Assembly: GCA_964640305.1 (NCBI GenBank)
Contig: CAZXFF010000001.1
Coordinates: 124,001 to 188,000 of the forward strand
Origin: Coprenecus sp964640305
GTDB taxonomy: Bacteria > Bacteroidota > Bacteroidia > Bacteroidales > UBA932
Length of the DNA: 64,000 bases
Direction of reading: 5' to 3'
Shown here one piece after another: positions 9,053 to 18,194 of this stretch; position 1 is the stretch's first letter; each line of letters starts with the position of its first letter. Position numbers and translations under genes: made by a program. The notes under the pieces were generated by a model. It was not told where the DNA came from. It saw only the letters and a program-made list of their open reading frames with translations, and did no database searches.

Positions 9053-10582
9053 TTAAACATTTTCCGGAAACCTGTATTGGACAGCTTCGGAAATATGCTC
9101 TGTTTTTATGTGTTCAGAGGCTTCCATGTCCGCAATGGTACGTGCAACTTTCAACAGCCGGAAATAGCCTCTGGCAGAAAGGCAGTATCTTCCTGAAATC
9201 TTCTCCAGCAGCTGCATAGCCCTGCTGTCCGGCACACAGTACTGTGCAACCATGGAATTGGGCATTCCGGAATTGCAGAGGATTCCTGTCCCCGCAAATC
9301 TTCTGGACTGTATTTCCCGTGCTGCCGCCACACGTTCTGCCATAACTGCACTGGACTCCGATTCTGCCGCGATATCCACCTCCGACATGTCTGAAATCCT
9401 GACGGATATCCTCAGATCAATCCTGTCCAGCAGAGGCCCGGAGACCCTGGACGTATATCTGGAAATCATCCCCGGAGCACAGGTACATCTGCCGGTGCCG
9501 TCTCCTGCATATCCGCACGGACACGGATTCATGGAGGCCACCAGCATGAAAGACGCAGGATAATCCACTTTGTATCCGGCCCGGGATATTGTTATCCTGT
9601 GGTCCTCCAGCGGCTGACGCAGCACTTCAAGGGCCTCTGACCGGAAATGTGCAATCTCATCCAGACAAAGGACTCCGTTATGCGCCAGGGAAATCTCGCC
9701 CGGCATAGCCTTTGCGCCCCCGCCTATCATAGAAACCATGCTGGCACTGTGATGAGGGGAACGGAACGGTCGGACGGATACCAGTCCCGTGCTGCCGTCC
9801 AGCATCCCTGCCACTGAATATATCATGCTTGTCTCAAGAGACTCTTCCCTGGTCATAGGCGGCAACACGGACGGCAGGCATTTGGAGAGCATGCTCTTCC
9901 CTGAGCCCGGAGGTCCGACAAGAAGTACATTATGGCTGCCCGATGCGGCGATTTCCATTCCTCTTCTGGCAAATTCCTGCCCTCTCACATCCTTGAAATC
10001 AAATTCATAACTACGATTATCCTCCCTCGGCTGCTGCACTGCAGGTCCCGAACAACCTATGAAACCGCTGTCCGACACAGCAGAAGCCGCTTCCTTCAGG
10101 TTTTCCACACCTGTCACCGTCAGATCATGCACCCAAGAAGCTTCTGTCATAGATTCTGCCGGGACAACTATCCTTGAGAATCCCATCCCACGGGCCCTTA
10201 CCGCCATTGCCAGAATTCCCGGTATTCTGCGCAGTCTCCCATCCAGGGAAAGTTCTCCGACGATAAGGCAATCCTCAATCCCGTCTTCCCGTATCTGCCC
10301 TGAGGCCGCCAGCAAACCGATGGCAATCGCAGCATCATAGCCAGATCCTGCCTTACGGATGTTTGCTGGAGCCATGTTTATTACGATTCTCCTGCCCGGG
10401 ATACGGTATCCGTTACGCTGCATTGCAGTCGTCACCCTGAGCAGGGCTTCCCTCACTGCATTGTCAGGCAAGCCTACAATGAAAAGTCCCACACCGTCCG
10501 TAACAGAGACCTCGACGGTAACCTTCACCACCTCAAGACCGATACAGGTGGCACAATAGCATTTGCACAATCTGTTTTCCAT
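9053..10582 (-). CDS. YifB/ComM-family Mg-chelatase-like AAA+ ATPase
   Basis: A 509-residue ComM/YifB protein: an N-terminal Lon-like ChlI domain (about 1-170), a central AAA+ domain with Walker A GPPGSGKS near residue 218, and a C-terminal Mg-chelatase region with CxC motifs (NPCPCGYAGDGTGRCTC). ComM is a hexameric helicase that promotes branch migration during natural transformation in gamma-proteobacteria; the role in Bacteroidales is not established. The start at 10582 (MENRLCKCYC) is preceded by a good promoter, and tsaE follows 25 bp downstream. Confidence 0.93.
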   Translation of the reverse strand: MENRLCKCYCATCIGLEVVKVTVEVSVTDGVGLFIVGLPDNAVREALLRVTTAMQRNGYRIPGRRIVINMAPANIRKAGSGYDAAIAIGLLAASGQIREDGIEDCLIVGELSLDGRLRRIPGILAMAVRARGMGFSRIVVPAESMTEASWVHDLTVTGVENLKEAASAVSDSGFIGCSGPAVQQPREDNRSYEFDFKDVRGQEFARRGMEIAASGSHNVLLVGPPGSGKSMLSKCLPSVLPPMTREESLETSMIYSVAGMLDGSTGLVSVRPFRSPHHSASMVSMIGGGAKAMPGEISLAHNGVLCLDEIAHFRSEALEVLRQPLEDHRITISRAGYKVDYPASFMLVASMNPCPCGYAGDGTGRCTCAPGMISRYTSRVSGPLLDRIDLRISVRISDMSEVDIAAESESSAVMAERVAAAREIQSRRFAGTGILCNSGMPNSMVAQYCVPDSRAMQLLEKISGRYCLSARGYFRLLKVARTIADMEASEHIKTEHISEAVQYRFPENV

Positions 10583-10589
10583 AGCAGCG

Positions 10590-10620
10590 CTAAATTACCG
10601 GACTGCCATCTAATCTGCAA
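10590..10620 (-). promoter_or_regulatory. Promoter of yifB
   Basis: On the - strand TTG (10618-10620) is followed after exactly 20 bp by TAATTTAG (10590-10597), one mismatch from TAnnTTTG. Only 7 nt separate the box from the ATG at 10582, so the transcript would have almost no leader. Confidence 0.45.
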
Positions 10621-10635
10621 ATGCCTCTGAGCGAT

Positions 10636-11895
10636 TTATCTGTTTTTAAAAATTTCAGAAATTATATAATCAGTAGCTCCCAGATTTTCATTCACATACC
10701 TTATGCATACAGAAGATGCCCCGGACGTTGATTCCGGATTGTCAATCCATTTACAGAGTATTTCCGCAAGCCGGGATGAATTTCTGACCGAGACAGCCCC
10801 TCCCTTCCTTACCAGATCCACTGCTTCCTGGAATTTACCGTAGTTCTTTCCGAAAACCACGGGACAGCCGTACGTTGCCGGCTCCAGTATATTATGTATA
10901 CCCTTCCCTGTGAATCCTCCCCCGATATATGCAAAAGAAGCATACCTGTATAGTGATGACAGGATACCGACGCAGTCTATCAGCAGAATCCTGGCTCCCG
11001 ACATTGCAGCCTCAAGCTGTACAGACGGCATCTTAGCACATTCGGAATAGGATATGATGCCGAAATCCCTGAATACATTCCTTATCCTGGACAGATGCGC
11101 ACCGTCCACCTCGTGCGGAACAAGCACGAACTTTACGGTTTTCAGTGACGGCAATGCTTCGGCTATCATGATTTCATCCTGGTCATGCGTACTCCCTGCA
11201 ATCCAGATCCTGTTTCCGTCCGCAAATTTTTCGACTATCGGGTTGCTGCCCGCCGATTTTCCTGAGCTCAAGGCCTTTACCCTGTCGAAACGGGTATCTC
11301 CTGCGACATATACTTCCGACACTCCGGCTTTCTTCACCAGACTTGCGGATTCTTCATTCTGGACAAAAACCGCAGAAAACTTCCTGACAGATGACTTAAG
11401 CATAGGTGTCATCAACTGGTTTTTCCGGAAGATGGCGGAAACCAGATATGACGGTATATTCCTCCTGCGCAGTCCTGAAAGATAACCGTACCAGAATTCA
11501 TACTTGACGAACACAGCCATATCGGGACATACCGTATCCAGAAACCTGGAAGAATTCCGGCCTGTATCTTCAGGCAGATAAGACACGGCATCAGCCACAG
11601 GACAATTTTTATGGAGCAGGTAACCTGAAGGGGAAAAGAACGTCAGAAATACAAAGATTTCAGGATATCTCTTTTTGATCTCCTCAATAAGGGGACGTCC
11701 TTGCTCGAACTCTCCGACAGAAGCACAATGTACCCAAAGCAGCTTCCTGCCATTCCGTTGCTCCAGAAGACCCGGAAGGCCTTCCTGCAAATTCCTTCTG
11801 CCCTGCACGAAAAGCCTCGCTTTGGGATGGAAAAGTGAAGCCGCATGTATGGCCAGAGAGTAGAAAAAAATTCCTATTTTATAGAAAATGACCAA
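10636..11895 (-). CDS. waaA: 3-deoxy-D-manno-octulosonic acid transferase
   Basis: A 419-residue GT-B glycosyltransferase that adds Kdo from CMP-Kdo to lipid A precursor at the inner membrane. The N-terminal hydrophobic anchor is residues 1-22. The donor/acceptor motif WVHCASVGEFEQG places the predicted catalytic Glu at residue 62. Later family segments include FVKYEFWYGYL and GGGFTGKGIHN. The length is typical (405-430). It is the last gene of the leftward block and has its own promoter, which diverges from that of mlaE. Confidence 0.95.
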   Translation of the reverse strand: MVIFYKIGIFFYSLAIHAASLFHPKARLFVQGRRNLQEGLPGLLEQRNGRKLLWVHCASVGEFEQGRPLIEEIKKRYPEIFVFLTFFSPSGYLLHKNCPVADAVSYLPEDTGRNSSRFLDTVCPDMAVFVKYEFWYGYLSGLRRRNIPSYLVSAIFRKNQLMTPMLKSSVRKFSAVFVQNEESASLVKKAGVSEVYVAGDTRFDRVKALSSGKSAGSNPIVEKFADGNRIWIAGSTHDQDEIMIAEALPSLKTVKFVLVPHEVDGAHLSRIRNVFRDFGIISYSECAKMPSVQLEAAMSGARILLIDCVGILSSLYRYASFAYIGGGFTGKGIHNILEPATYGCPVVFGKNYGKFQEAVDLVRKGGAVSVRNSSRLAEILCKWIDNPESTSGASSVCIRYVNENLGATDYIISEIFKNR

Positions 11896-11916
11896 TTCTT
11901 CATTAATTTAAGGCCG

Positions 11917-11953
11917 CAAAAGTACAAACATTTTGGCAATTTTAGTACTTTTG
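11917..11953. promoter_or_regulatory. Divergent -7 boxes for waaA (-) and mlaE (+)
   Basis: TACTTTTG is present on both strands of this 80-bp intergenic gap: on the - strand at 11917-11924, 21 nt before the waaA ATG, and on the + strand at 11946-11953, 23 nt before the mlaE start. Both match the Bacteroidetes -7 consensus exactly; neither has a clear TTG at 20-22 bp. Confidence 0.45.
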
Positions 11954-11976
11954 GCATTCTTAACTGAGACAGTACA

Positions 11977-12720
11977 TTGATCAGGAACTTTTTCTATATG
12001 GCAGGGAAGTATTTCCTGTTTCTGAAGCAGGTATTCAGGAAACCGGAAAAATGGTCGCTTTTCTTCAGTCAGCTGATAAAGGAAACCGACAAGCTTGTAC
12101 TGAATTCTATTCCGCTCATTGCTCTCATTTCCGTATTTATCGGTGCCGTCCTTGTACTGCAGACCTCAATAAACATGACTTCTCCCCTGCTGCCGAAAAT
12201 GTATGTAGGATACATGGCCAGGGAATCACTCATACTAGAATTCAGTTCGACAATGGTATGTCTCATCCTTGCAGGGAAAATCGGCTCCAACATATCTTCC
12301 GAAATAGGAACGATGAAGATAACGGAACAGATCGATGCAATGGAAATGATGGGAATTAATTCCGCCGGATATCTGGTCCTTCCCAAAATTCTGAGCACTA
12401 CCATATTCAACCCGCTCCTGACGATGATGAGCATATTCATGGGACTTGCAGGAGGCTATCTGCTTGTAAGCATTACAGGGATCATAAAGGTGTCAGACCT
12501 GCTTACCGGTCTGCGCTTCTCATTCAATATAGGCTACATTTCCTACAGCCTTATAAAGACCTCGGTATTCAGTTTCATAATAAGCTCCGTGGCATCATAT
12601 TACGGATACTATGCAAAGGGAGGGTCCCTTGGAGTAGGCAGGTCTTCCACACGGGCTATTGTTATCGCCAGCGGCCTCATATTAGTATCAAACCTTGTTC
12701 TTACAAGAATTCTGCTCTGA
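11977..12720 (+). CDS. mlaE: MlaE-family ABC transporter permease (lipid transport)
   Basis: A 247-residue integral inner-membrane permease with five or six hydrophobic segments and the MlaE signature EIGTMKITEQIDAMEMMG near residue 108. In the Mla pathway the permease moves phospholipids between inner and outer membrane with MlaF, MlaB and MlaD. The TTG start at 11977 gives MIRNFFYMAGKYF; an alternative ATG at 11998 removes seven residues, and I keep TTG because it restores a normal N terminus. It overlaps mlaF by one base (TGATG). No mlaD follows here, so the substrate-binding MCE protein must be encoded elsewhere. Confidence 0.9.
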   Translation: MIRNFFYMAGKYFLFLKQVFRKPEKWSLFFSQLIKETDKLVLNSIPLIALISVFIGAVLVLQTSINMTSPLLPKMYVGYMARESLILEFSSTMVCLILAGKIGSNISSEIGTMKITEQIDAMEMMGINSAGYLVLPKILSTTIFNPLLTMMSIFMGLAGGYLLVSITGIIKVSDLLTGLRFSFNIGYISYSLIKTSVFSFIISSVASYYGYYAKGGSLGVGRSSTRAIVIASGLILVSNLVLTRILL

Positions 12721-13475
12721 TGATAAGGATCGAACACATATCAAAATACTTTTCTGGGAAACAGGTCCTTCATGATATCTCGTCCGTGTACGGATCGGGC
12801 AAGTGCTCTATGGTAATAGGTGCCAGCGGTTCGGGAAAGACAGTCCTTCTGAAATCAGTGGTAGGATTGCTGAATCCTGACGAAGGGGAAGTCTGGTTCG
12901 GGGATGTGGTATTCAACCATCTGCCCGAGAAAGAGAAAAAACAGACCCGCCGGCAGATGGGCATGCTGTTCCAGAGCAGTGCCTTGTTCGACTTTGCCAC
13001 AGCCGAAGAAAACGTGATATTCCCGATGGATTTCTTCACATCAATGAGCAAGTCGGAAAAACGGGACAGGGCAAATTTCTGCCTGGCCAGAGTCGGACTT
13101 GAAAATGTGAACCGGAAATATCCCCAGGAGCTTTCAGGCGGCATGCAGAAAAGAGTCGGAATAGCACGTGCCATTGCCCTCAATCCCAAATACCTTTTCT
13201 GCGACGAACCCAACTCCGGCCTGGATCCGCAGACATCCATAAAAATAGATCACCTGATCAAGGAAATCACAGAGGAATACGGAATAACTACCGTCATCAA
13301 CACTCACGACATGAATTCGGTTCTGGAAATTGGTGACAGTATCACATTCCTGCATTCAGGACAGAAATTGTGGGAAGGCAGCAATACCGAAATAATAGAC
13401 TCGGGCTGCAAAGAGCTGGATGATTTCCTGTTTGCATCAAAACTGGCGAGAAGTCTCCGTTCTGCACGGATCTGA
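12720..13475 (+). CDS. mlaF: MlaF-family ABC transporter ATP-binding protein
   Basis: A 251-residue ABC ATPase: Walker A GASGSGKT (34-41), signature LSGGMQKRVGIARA near 137, Walker B YLFCDEPNSGLDP near 159, and the H-loop INTHDM. The closest family is the ATPase partner of MlaE-type permeases, energising lipid transport at the inner membrane. It overlaps mlaE by one base, and the next gene converges on it only 5 bp away with no visible hairpin between them. Confidence 0.93.
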   Translation: MIRIEHISKYFSGKQVLHDISSVYGSGKCSMVIGASGSGKTVLLKSVVGLLNPDEGEVWFGDVVFNHLPEKEKKQTRRQMGMLFQSSALFDFATAEENVIFPMDFFTSMSKSEKRDRANFCLARVGLENVNRKYPQELSGGMQKRVGIARAIALNPKYLFCDEPNSGLDPQTSIKIDHLIKEITEEYGITTVINTHDMNSVLEIGDSITFLHSGQKLWEGSNTEIIDSGCKELDDFLFASKLARSLRSARI

Positions 13476-13480
13476 TACCG

Positions 13481-14680
13481 TCAGATATGGAACTTGACCC
13501 CGAACTGCACTCCGAACTGCAAAGGCTGCTCGGCCCTTACGGAATAAGGTTGGCCGCAATCGAAGAAATAGGTAAGCCTGGGATCCAGATACAATCCGGC
13601 AAACTCTACAAAACGGTATTCAAAGCCGACACCAAGATTGACCGACCACTGCAGTCCATCGATACTCTCTTCTATAGTATAGTGGTTGCTCGTTATCTCT
13701 GACACATTGTACACTGCACTCAGCCCCTTCTCCATCATACCTCCGACACTCGCATAAAGATTGAATGACTTTGTGGAAATGAAATTCGCATAGAAGTCAA
13801 ACGGGATGCCCAGATAATGCAGACGCTGCTCCACCAGACTCTGCGAGGCCTTGTTTACCAATGCCTCATAAGAGCTTTTCATGAATGTATAATTTACACC
13901 CAGACCTACTCCCAGCCTGTCATTGAGGAATGAATACACCACGTTTACCCCTACTGTCACCGGAAAACTGTGTTTCGGCACTGAAATAGGTACAATTCCA
14001 GTCGTTGAAGAAGTCCCCCCCACTCCGGATGTAAAGCTCTGTGAAGTGAAATCGACATTTCCTGACGCATCCGAAGGATTGAGGATTCCGCTTGCACTCA
14101 CCGAAAATCCGCCCCGCTTCCTGGCGGGCGCAGGATCTGCTGCACAAGCGGTCCGGTATGTATTGAATGACGTCTGGTCCTCATATAAGGGCGTTTCTAC
14201 CTGGGTCTCAGTTTCTCTCTCTGTTTCCTGTACCGCAACGGCTGGACTTTCTGCAGCTGAGGGATCAGGAACATGCACTGTCTCCGCTGTTTCATATGCA
14301 ACCTTTGCCTTCATCGTTTCAGCAGCTGTAGCCTCCGCTACAGCATTTTCAATCCCGGAGGACACTATTTGTACCGCAAGACCATCCCCGGTATCTTCAG
14401 GGACAACAACACTGAGAGTGTCGTCGGATATACGCTCCGCAACATATATGCTGCCCTGCGGAGCCATGGGGCTACTGCTTTCATTTCTCATGACAAGAGA
14501 CACTATGCCGAATACCAGCACTGCCGCAGCCGCAGCTGCAGAAAGTATCTTCATTGTGAATCTACGCTTGCGCCTGTAATCCATCTCACGGCGTATATTG
14601 TCCCAAATACCCGCTTCAGGCATTACTTCTGCCGAATCGGCAAGTTCTTTTATTTTCCTGTCAAACAGATTTTCGTCCAT
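13481..14680 (-). CDS. Dual membrane-spanning anti-sigma factor (Dma-like): cytoplasmic domain + TM + C-terminal beta-barrel
   Basis: The ATG at 14680 overlaps the sigma-factor stop (TAATG), which fixes the start and implies translational coupling; 399 residues result. Residues 1-42 are a charged cytoplasmic segment suited to sigma binding, 43-64 a single TM helix, about 65-200 a low-complexity Glu/Thr/Ala/Val-rich periplasmic linker, and about 200-399 a porin-like barrel with alternating strands ending in a terminal aromatic/Ile strand (FGVQFGVKFHI). This layout matches the dual membrane-spanning anti-sigma (Dma) proteins described in Bacteroides thetaiotaomicron, which hold an ECF sigma factor and sense the envelope. 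The assignment rests on architecture and the adjacent sigma gene. Confidence 0.78.
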   Translation of the reverse strand: MDENLFDRKIKELADSAEVMPEAGIWDNIRREMDYRRKRRFTMKILSAAAAAAVLVFGIVSLVMRNESSSPMAPQGSIYVAERISDDTLSVVVPEDTGDGLAVQIVSSGIENAVAEATAAETMKAKVAYETAETVHVPDPSAAESPAVAVQETERETETQVETPLYEDQTSFNTYRTACAADPAPARKRGGFSVSASGILNPSDASGNVDFTSQSFTSGVGGTSSTTGIVPISVPKHSFPVTVGVNVVYSFLNDRLGVGLGVNYTFMKSSYEALVNKASQSLVEQRLHYLGIPFDFYANFISTKSFNLYASVGGMMEKGLSAVYNVSEITSNHYTIEESIDGLQWSVNLGVGFEYRFVEFAGLYLDPRLTYFFDCGQPYSVRAEQPLQFGVQFGVKFHI

Positions 14681-15240
14681 TACCTTTTCTTCTCCATTTT
14701 TTTCAGTTTGTCCTGCAGCCACATCCTGCCCCTGCTCAACTGCGACCTGGATGCCCCTTCTGTTATTCCGAGGGCATCTGCGATCTCCTTATGCGAATAT
14801 CCTTCGATCACATTCATGTTGAACACTATCCTGAATCCGTCCGGCATTGCCGAAACAAGCCTGAGGATTTCGTTCCCGCTGATTCCCGCCAGTATATCAT
14901 CTCCGGCAGGCATTCCCCTTACCGCATCGGTCACATCTTCGGCATCCTTGAGGGCATCCGCCTTCCTGAGCTTCATCAGTGCAGCATTCACGAATATTCT
15001 CCTGATCCATCCTTCGAAAGAGCCTGTGCCGCTGTACATTCCTATTTTGGAAAACAATGTGATAAAGCCCTCCTGCAGCAGATCCTTTGCCTCCTCACTG
15101 TTCCTTGAATACCTCAGACATACGGCAAACATACGGGAAGCGTACTTCTCATATAAAGCCCTTTGAGCCCTTTGGTCCTGTCTTATACAGCCACGGACTA
15201 TGTCTTCCTCGACAGTGAGGTCCAGCAATTCAGATGACAT
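14680..15240 (-). CDS. RNA polymerase ECF sigma factor
   Basis: A 186-residue sigma-70 ECF protein with region 2 (about 25-95, DQRAQRALYEKYASRMFAV and ...EDAKDLLQEG-type helix) and region 4 (about 125-180, containing the HTH segment GYSHKEIADALGI). The start at 15240 (MSSELLDLTV) is preferred; the open frame extends 15 codons further without family similarity. It is translationally coupled to the downstream anti-sigma protein. A -7 box lies on its upstream side at 15262-15269. Confidence 0.93.
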   Translation of the reverse strand: MSSELLDLTVEEDIVRGCIRQDQRAQRALYEKYASRMFAVCLRYSRNSEEAKDLLQEGFITLFSKIGMYSGTGSFEGWIRRIFVNAALMKLRKADALKDAEDVTDAVRGMPAGDDILAGISGNEILRLVSAMPDGFRIVFNMNVIEGYSHKEIADALGITEGASRSQLSRGRMWLQDKLKKMEKKR

Positions 15241-15261
15241 TCGAAAGCCAATTATTAGATG

Positions 15262-15310
15262 CAAAAATAACTCAAATTGCTGCATCTTCGGCTCGAATAT
15301 TGTATCTTTG
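15262..15310. promoter_or_regulatory. Divergent -7 boxes for the ECF sigma gene (-) and the TPR gene (+)
   Basis: TATTTTTG on the - strand (15262-15269) lies 21 nt before the sigma ATG at 15240. TATCTTTG on the + strand (15303-15310) lies 8 nt before the TPR ATG at 15319, with a TTG 23 bp upstream (15277-15279). Confidence 0.4.
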
Positions 15311-15318
15311 TATCCGTT

Positions 15319-17019
15319 ATGAATCCGAAATTGTTATTTGCAGCCACAATACTGACTTCCGTTCAGTTGTTTTTTTCTCCATTGCACGCATCTTCCAAAG
15401 ACAGCTTGCGCGCAACAGACTATTACATTGAAGGCGTAAGGCTCTACACTGCCGGAGACCTTGACAAGGCAGAGTCACTGTTCGGAAAATGCATAGATCT
15501 GGACAGCAGCCATGATGCTGCCAACTACTACCTCTCACTTATAAGCCTGAACAGGGGAAACACGGACAAGGCCCTGGAATATATCAATAAAGCATCTGCC
15601 CTGTCACCTGAAAACCCGTGGTACAGGCAGACAGCAGCCAAATTGTATCTGAGTATCGGAGAGACCGATATGGCTACCGGAGTATATGAAGAGCTTATCG
15701 CCATCGAGCCGAAGAATTCATATTATTATGACCTTGTCGACATATATGCCAGAAGCGGACAGAACGACAAGGCCATCGGGGTTCTGGACAAGATAGAAGA
15801 AAGGCGGGGAATGACAGAAATGACCGGAAGTGCAAGATATGAACTGCTTGTAATGCAAGGCAAATATCCTGAAGCCGAGGAAGTAATCAGGAAACTGGAT
15901 GAAAAATTCCCTTCACCCCGGACCTCCCTCATAATAGGAGACATGTACAAGGCAAAATACGACGACAGCACTGCCCTGTATTACTATAACAGGGCCTTGG
16001 ACATGGATCCCGACTACACTGCCGCCAATTTCGGGATTGCCGAGACCTACCGCGTCCTCCGGAAATACGACCTGTACTTCAAAAACATCAACAGGTTTCT
16101 CTCCGACCCAAGGATGATTCCCTCTATCAAGGCCGGCTACATCGAAGAACTGCTGTACCTTCCAGGTATGGTCCAGTCATTCATGCCGCAGCTTGATACA
16201 ATGATCAACAACACCCTTAAAGCCCACCCGTCCGATACAGCTGTCCTGATGCTTGCCGGCACCTATTATCTGGGGACAGACAGGCCCGACACAGGACTGG
16301 TTTACCTGAAGAAGAACATCGAACTGCACCCGGAAACAAGATCGGCCAGGTCCGCATACATGACCCGGCTCTATATGCTGCAGAAATGGGACGAACTGAT
16401 AGATGCAGCCATTGCCTCTGTGGAAGCCTTCCCGCAAGAAGCACCTCTTAAGGAATACCTTGCCATAGCATACTGGCAAAGCGGAGACATTCCATCTGCA
16501 ATCCGCGTTTACGAAGAAATACTGCATTCGCTTCCGGACGACCACCCGATGACAATAAACTGCCTCGCATCCATCGGAGACCTCTACCACGAAACCGGCA
16601 ACCGGAAAAAGGCCTATTCCTCCTACGAAAAAGGCCTGAAGCTGAATCCGGACTATACCCCGATCCTCAACAACTACGCATATTACCTCAGCGAAGAGGG
16701 AAAGAAACTGAACAAGGCACTGTCAATGAGCAGAAGGACCGTAGAACTTGATCCGGAAAATTCAACTTACCTGGACACATACGGCTGGCTGCTCTATCTT
16801 ACCGGAGACTACGCCAAAGCCAGGGAATACCTCAAAAAAGCCACCATATACGGGGGCAAGGAGAATGCAGTCATACTTGATCATTTTGCTGATGCCCTGT
16901 TTGCCCTGAAGGAATACAATCTGGCATTCCTGTACTGGAGCAATGCCGACAAACTGGATCCCAGCCTGGGTATCGCCGATAAAATTGCCAGAAAAAGAAA
17001 AGAAGCCGGACAGAAATGA
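15319..17019 (+). CDS. Secreted tetratricopeptide-repeat protein
   Basis: The ATG at 15319 gives a clean signal peptide (MNPKLLFAATILTS..., about 24 residues) and a 566-residue exported protein. It consists almost wholly of TPR units, for example AANYYLSLISLNRGNTDKAL and TYLDTYGWLLYLTGDYAKA. The latter resembles the C-terminal repeats of Bacteroidetes gliding/outer-membrane-associated TPR proteins. Its stop overlaps the next start by 4 bases (ATGA), so it is coupled to the EnvC-like gene. It is probably a periplasmic scaffold; no enzymatic domain is visible. Confidence 0.88.
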   Translation: MNPKLLFAATILTSVQLFFSPLHASSKDSLRATDYYIEGVRLYTAGDLDKAESLFGKCIDLDSSHDAANYYLSLISLNRGNTDKALEYINKASALSPENPWYRQTAAKLYLSIGETDMATGVYEELIAIEPKNSYYYDLVDIYARSGQNDKAIGVLDKIEERRGMTEMTGSARYELLVMQGKYPEAEEVIRKLDEKFPSPRTSLIIGDMYKAKYDDSTALYYYNRALDMDPDYTAANFGIAETYRVLRKYDLYFKNINRFLSDPRMIPSIKAGYIEELLYLPGMVQSFMPQLDTMINNTLKAHPSDTAVLMLAGTYYLGTDRPDTGLVYLKKNIELHPETRSARSAYMTRLYMLQKWDELIDAAIASVEAFPQEAPLKEYLAIAYWQSGDIPSAIRVYEEILHSLPDDHPMTINCLASIGDLYHETGNRKKAYSSYEKGLKLNPDYTPILNNYAYYLSEEGKKLNKALSMSRRTVELDPENSTYLDTYGWLLYLTGDYAKAREYLKKATIYGGKENAVILDHFADALFALKEYNLAFLYWSNADKLDPSLGIADKIARKRKEAGQK

Positions 17020-18188
17020 AATTTATCATGACGGCTGTCCTATCGGTACTGCTCGTCCTTCCGGCAGCCGCACAAGACATATCGAAGCAGACTGAAGAAA
17101 AAAAGAGACTCGAAGCGGAAATCGCATCGATTGACAGGCAATTGGATGCAAACAAGAACAAGAGAAAGGAAAGTCTGAATACCCTGATCCTTACCAGGCG
17201 CAAGCTTGAAACCAGGACCAGGCTGATAGAGGAGCTGGACAGGGATATCCTCAATTATGACAGGGATATCATATCGAAGGACAGATACATCGGACGGCTC
17301 AACGACAGGCTGGACACCCTCAGGGAATACCATGCCCGACTCGTTCTCGGTGCCTACAAGACCAGAGACAGCAAGACCTGGGCATTGTACATACTCACCA
17401 GCAAGGATATCAACCAGGGCCTCCGGAGATGGGCATACATGAAGAACATTTCATCTTCAGTCAGGCAGCAGGCCGACAGAATACGCGAAACCGAAGCCAG
17501 GATAACCATAGAAAAGGACAATATATCAAAACTCAGGGCCGCAGCTGCAGACACACGCACCCAGCGGGAAAAGGAAAAGGCTATCCTGACATCGGAGGAG
17601 CGCAAGGCCAACAGCATGGTCATCCAGCTTTCCAGGAAAGAGAAAGCCATGAAACAGGAACTGGAGCAGATGCGCAAAAAGGTCGAGCGGCTGAACAGGG
17701 AAATAGAACGCATCCTCGCTGAAGCCGTAAAGGAACAGAAAAGCAGCAAAGGCAGCAAAACAGTGGACTATGCCCTCTCTGCAAAATTCGGAGAAAACAA
17801 AGGCAAGTTGCCATGGCCCATAAAGAACGGAATTGTAATCCAGAAATTCGGGCAGACATACCATCCCGTTTTCAAGAACCTTAAAATGCCGTACAACAAT
17901 GGAATCAACATTTCAGCGGTCGCCGGGACCGCCGTATCCTGCGTATTCGACGGTATTGTAAAACAGATTCTCGTAATCCCCGGATACGACCAGTGCGTAC
18001 TGGTTCAGCACGGGGAATATTTTACATTCTATTGCAAACTGAAACAGGTCTCCGTAAAAACAGGCGACAAGGTCTCCACCGGCTCGCAGATAGGCATTCC
18101 GAATACGAATGAAGAGGGGAACGCCGAACTGCACTTCCAGCTGTGGAAAGGGACCCAGAAGCAGAATCCGGAATCCTGGCTAAGATAA
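17016..18188 (+). CDS. EnvC-like murein hydrolase activator (coiled coil + degenerate LytM domain)
   Basis: A 390-residue protein: signal peptide (about 1-20), long charged coiled coil (about 22-240), then a C-terminal M23/LytM domain (about 265-390, from LPWPIKNGIVIQKFG to ELHFQLWKG). Zn-ligand positions of active M23 peptidases are altered: the HxGID-type motif reads NNGINI. That matches the inactive LytM domain of EnvC, which activates amidases during septal peptidoglycan splitting instead of cutting it. It overlaps the TPR gene by 4 bp, and the MBL gene follows after 6 bp. Confidence 0.88.
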   Translation: MKFIMTAVLSVLLVLPAAAQDISKQTEEKKRLEAEIASIDRQLDANKNKRKESLNTLILTRRKLETRTRLIEELDRDILNYDRDIISKDRYIGRLNDRLDTLREYHARLVLGAYKTRDSKTWALYILTSKDINQGLRRWAYMKNISSSVRQQADRIRETEARITIEKDNISKLRAAAADTRTQREKEKAILTSEERKANSMVIQLSRKEKAMKQELEQMRKKVERLNREIERILAEAVKEQKSSKGSKTVDYALSAKFGENKGKLPWPIKNGIVIQKFGQTYHPVFKNLKMPYNNGINISAVAGTAVSCVFDGIVKQILVIPGYDQCVLVQHGEYFTFYCKLKQVSVKTGDKVSTGSQIGIPNTNEEGNAELHFQLWKGTQKQNPESWLR

Positions 18189-18194
18189 TGAATT

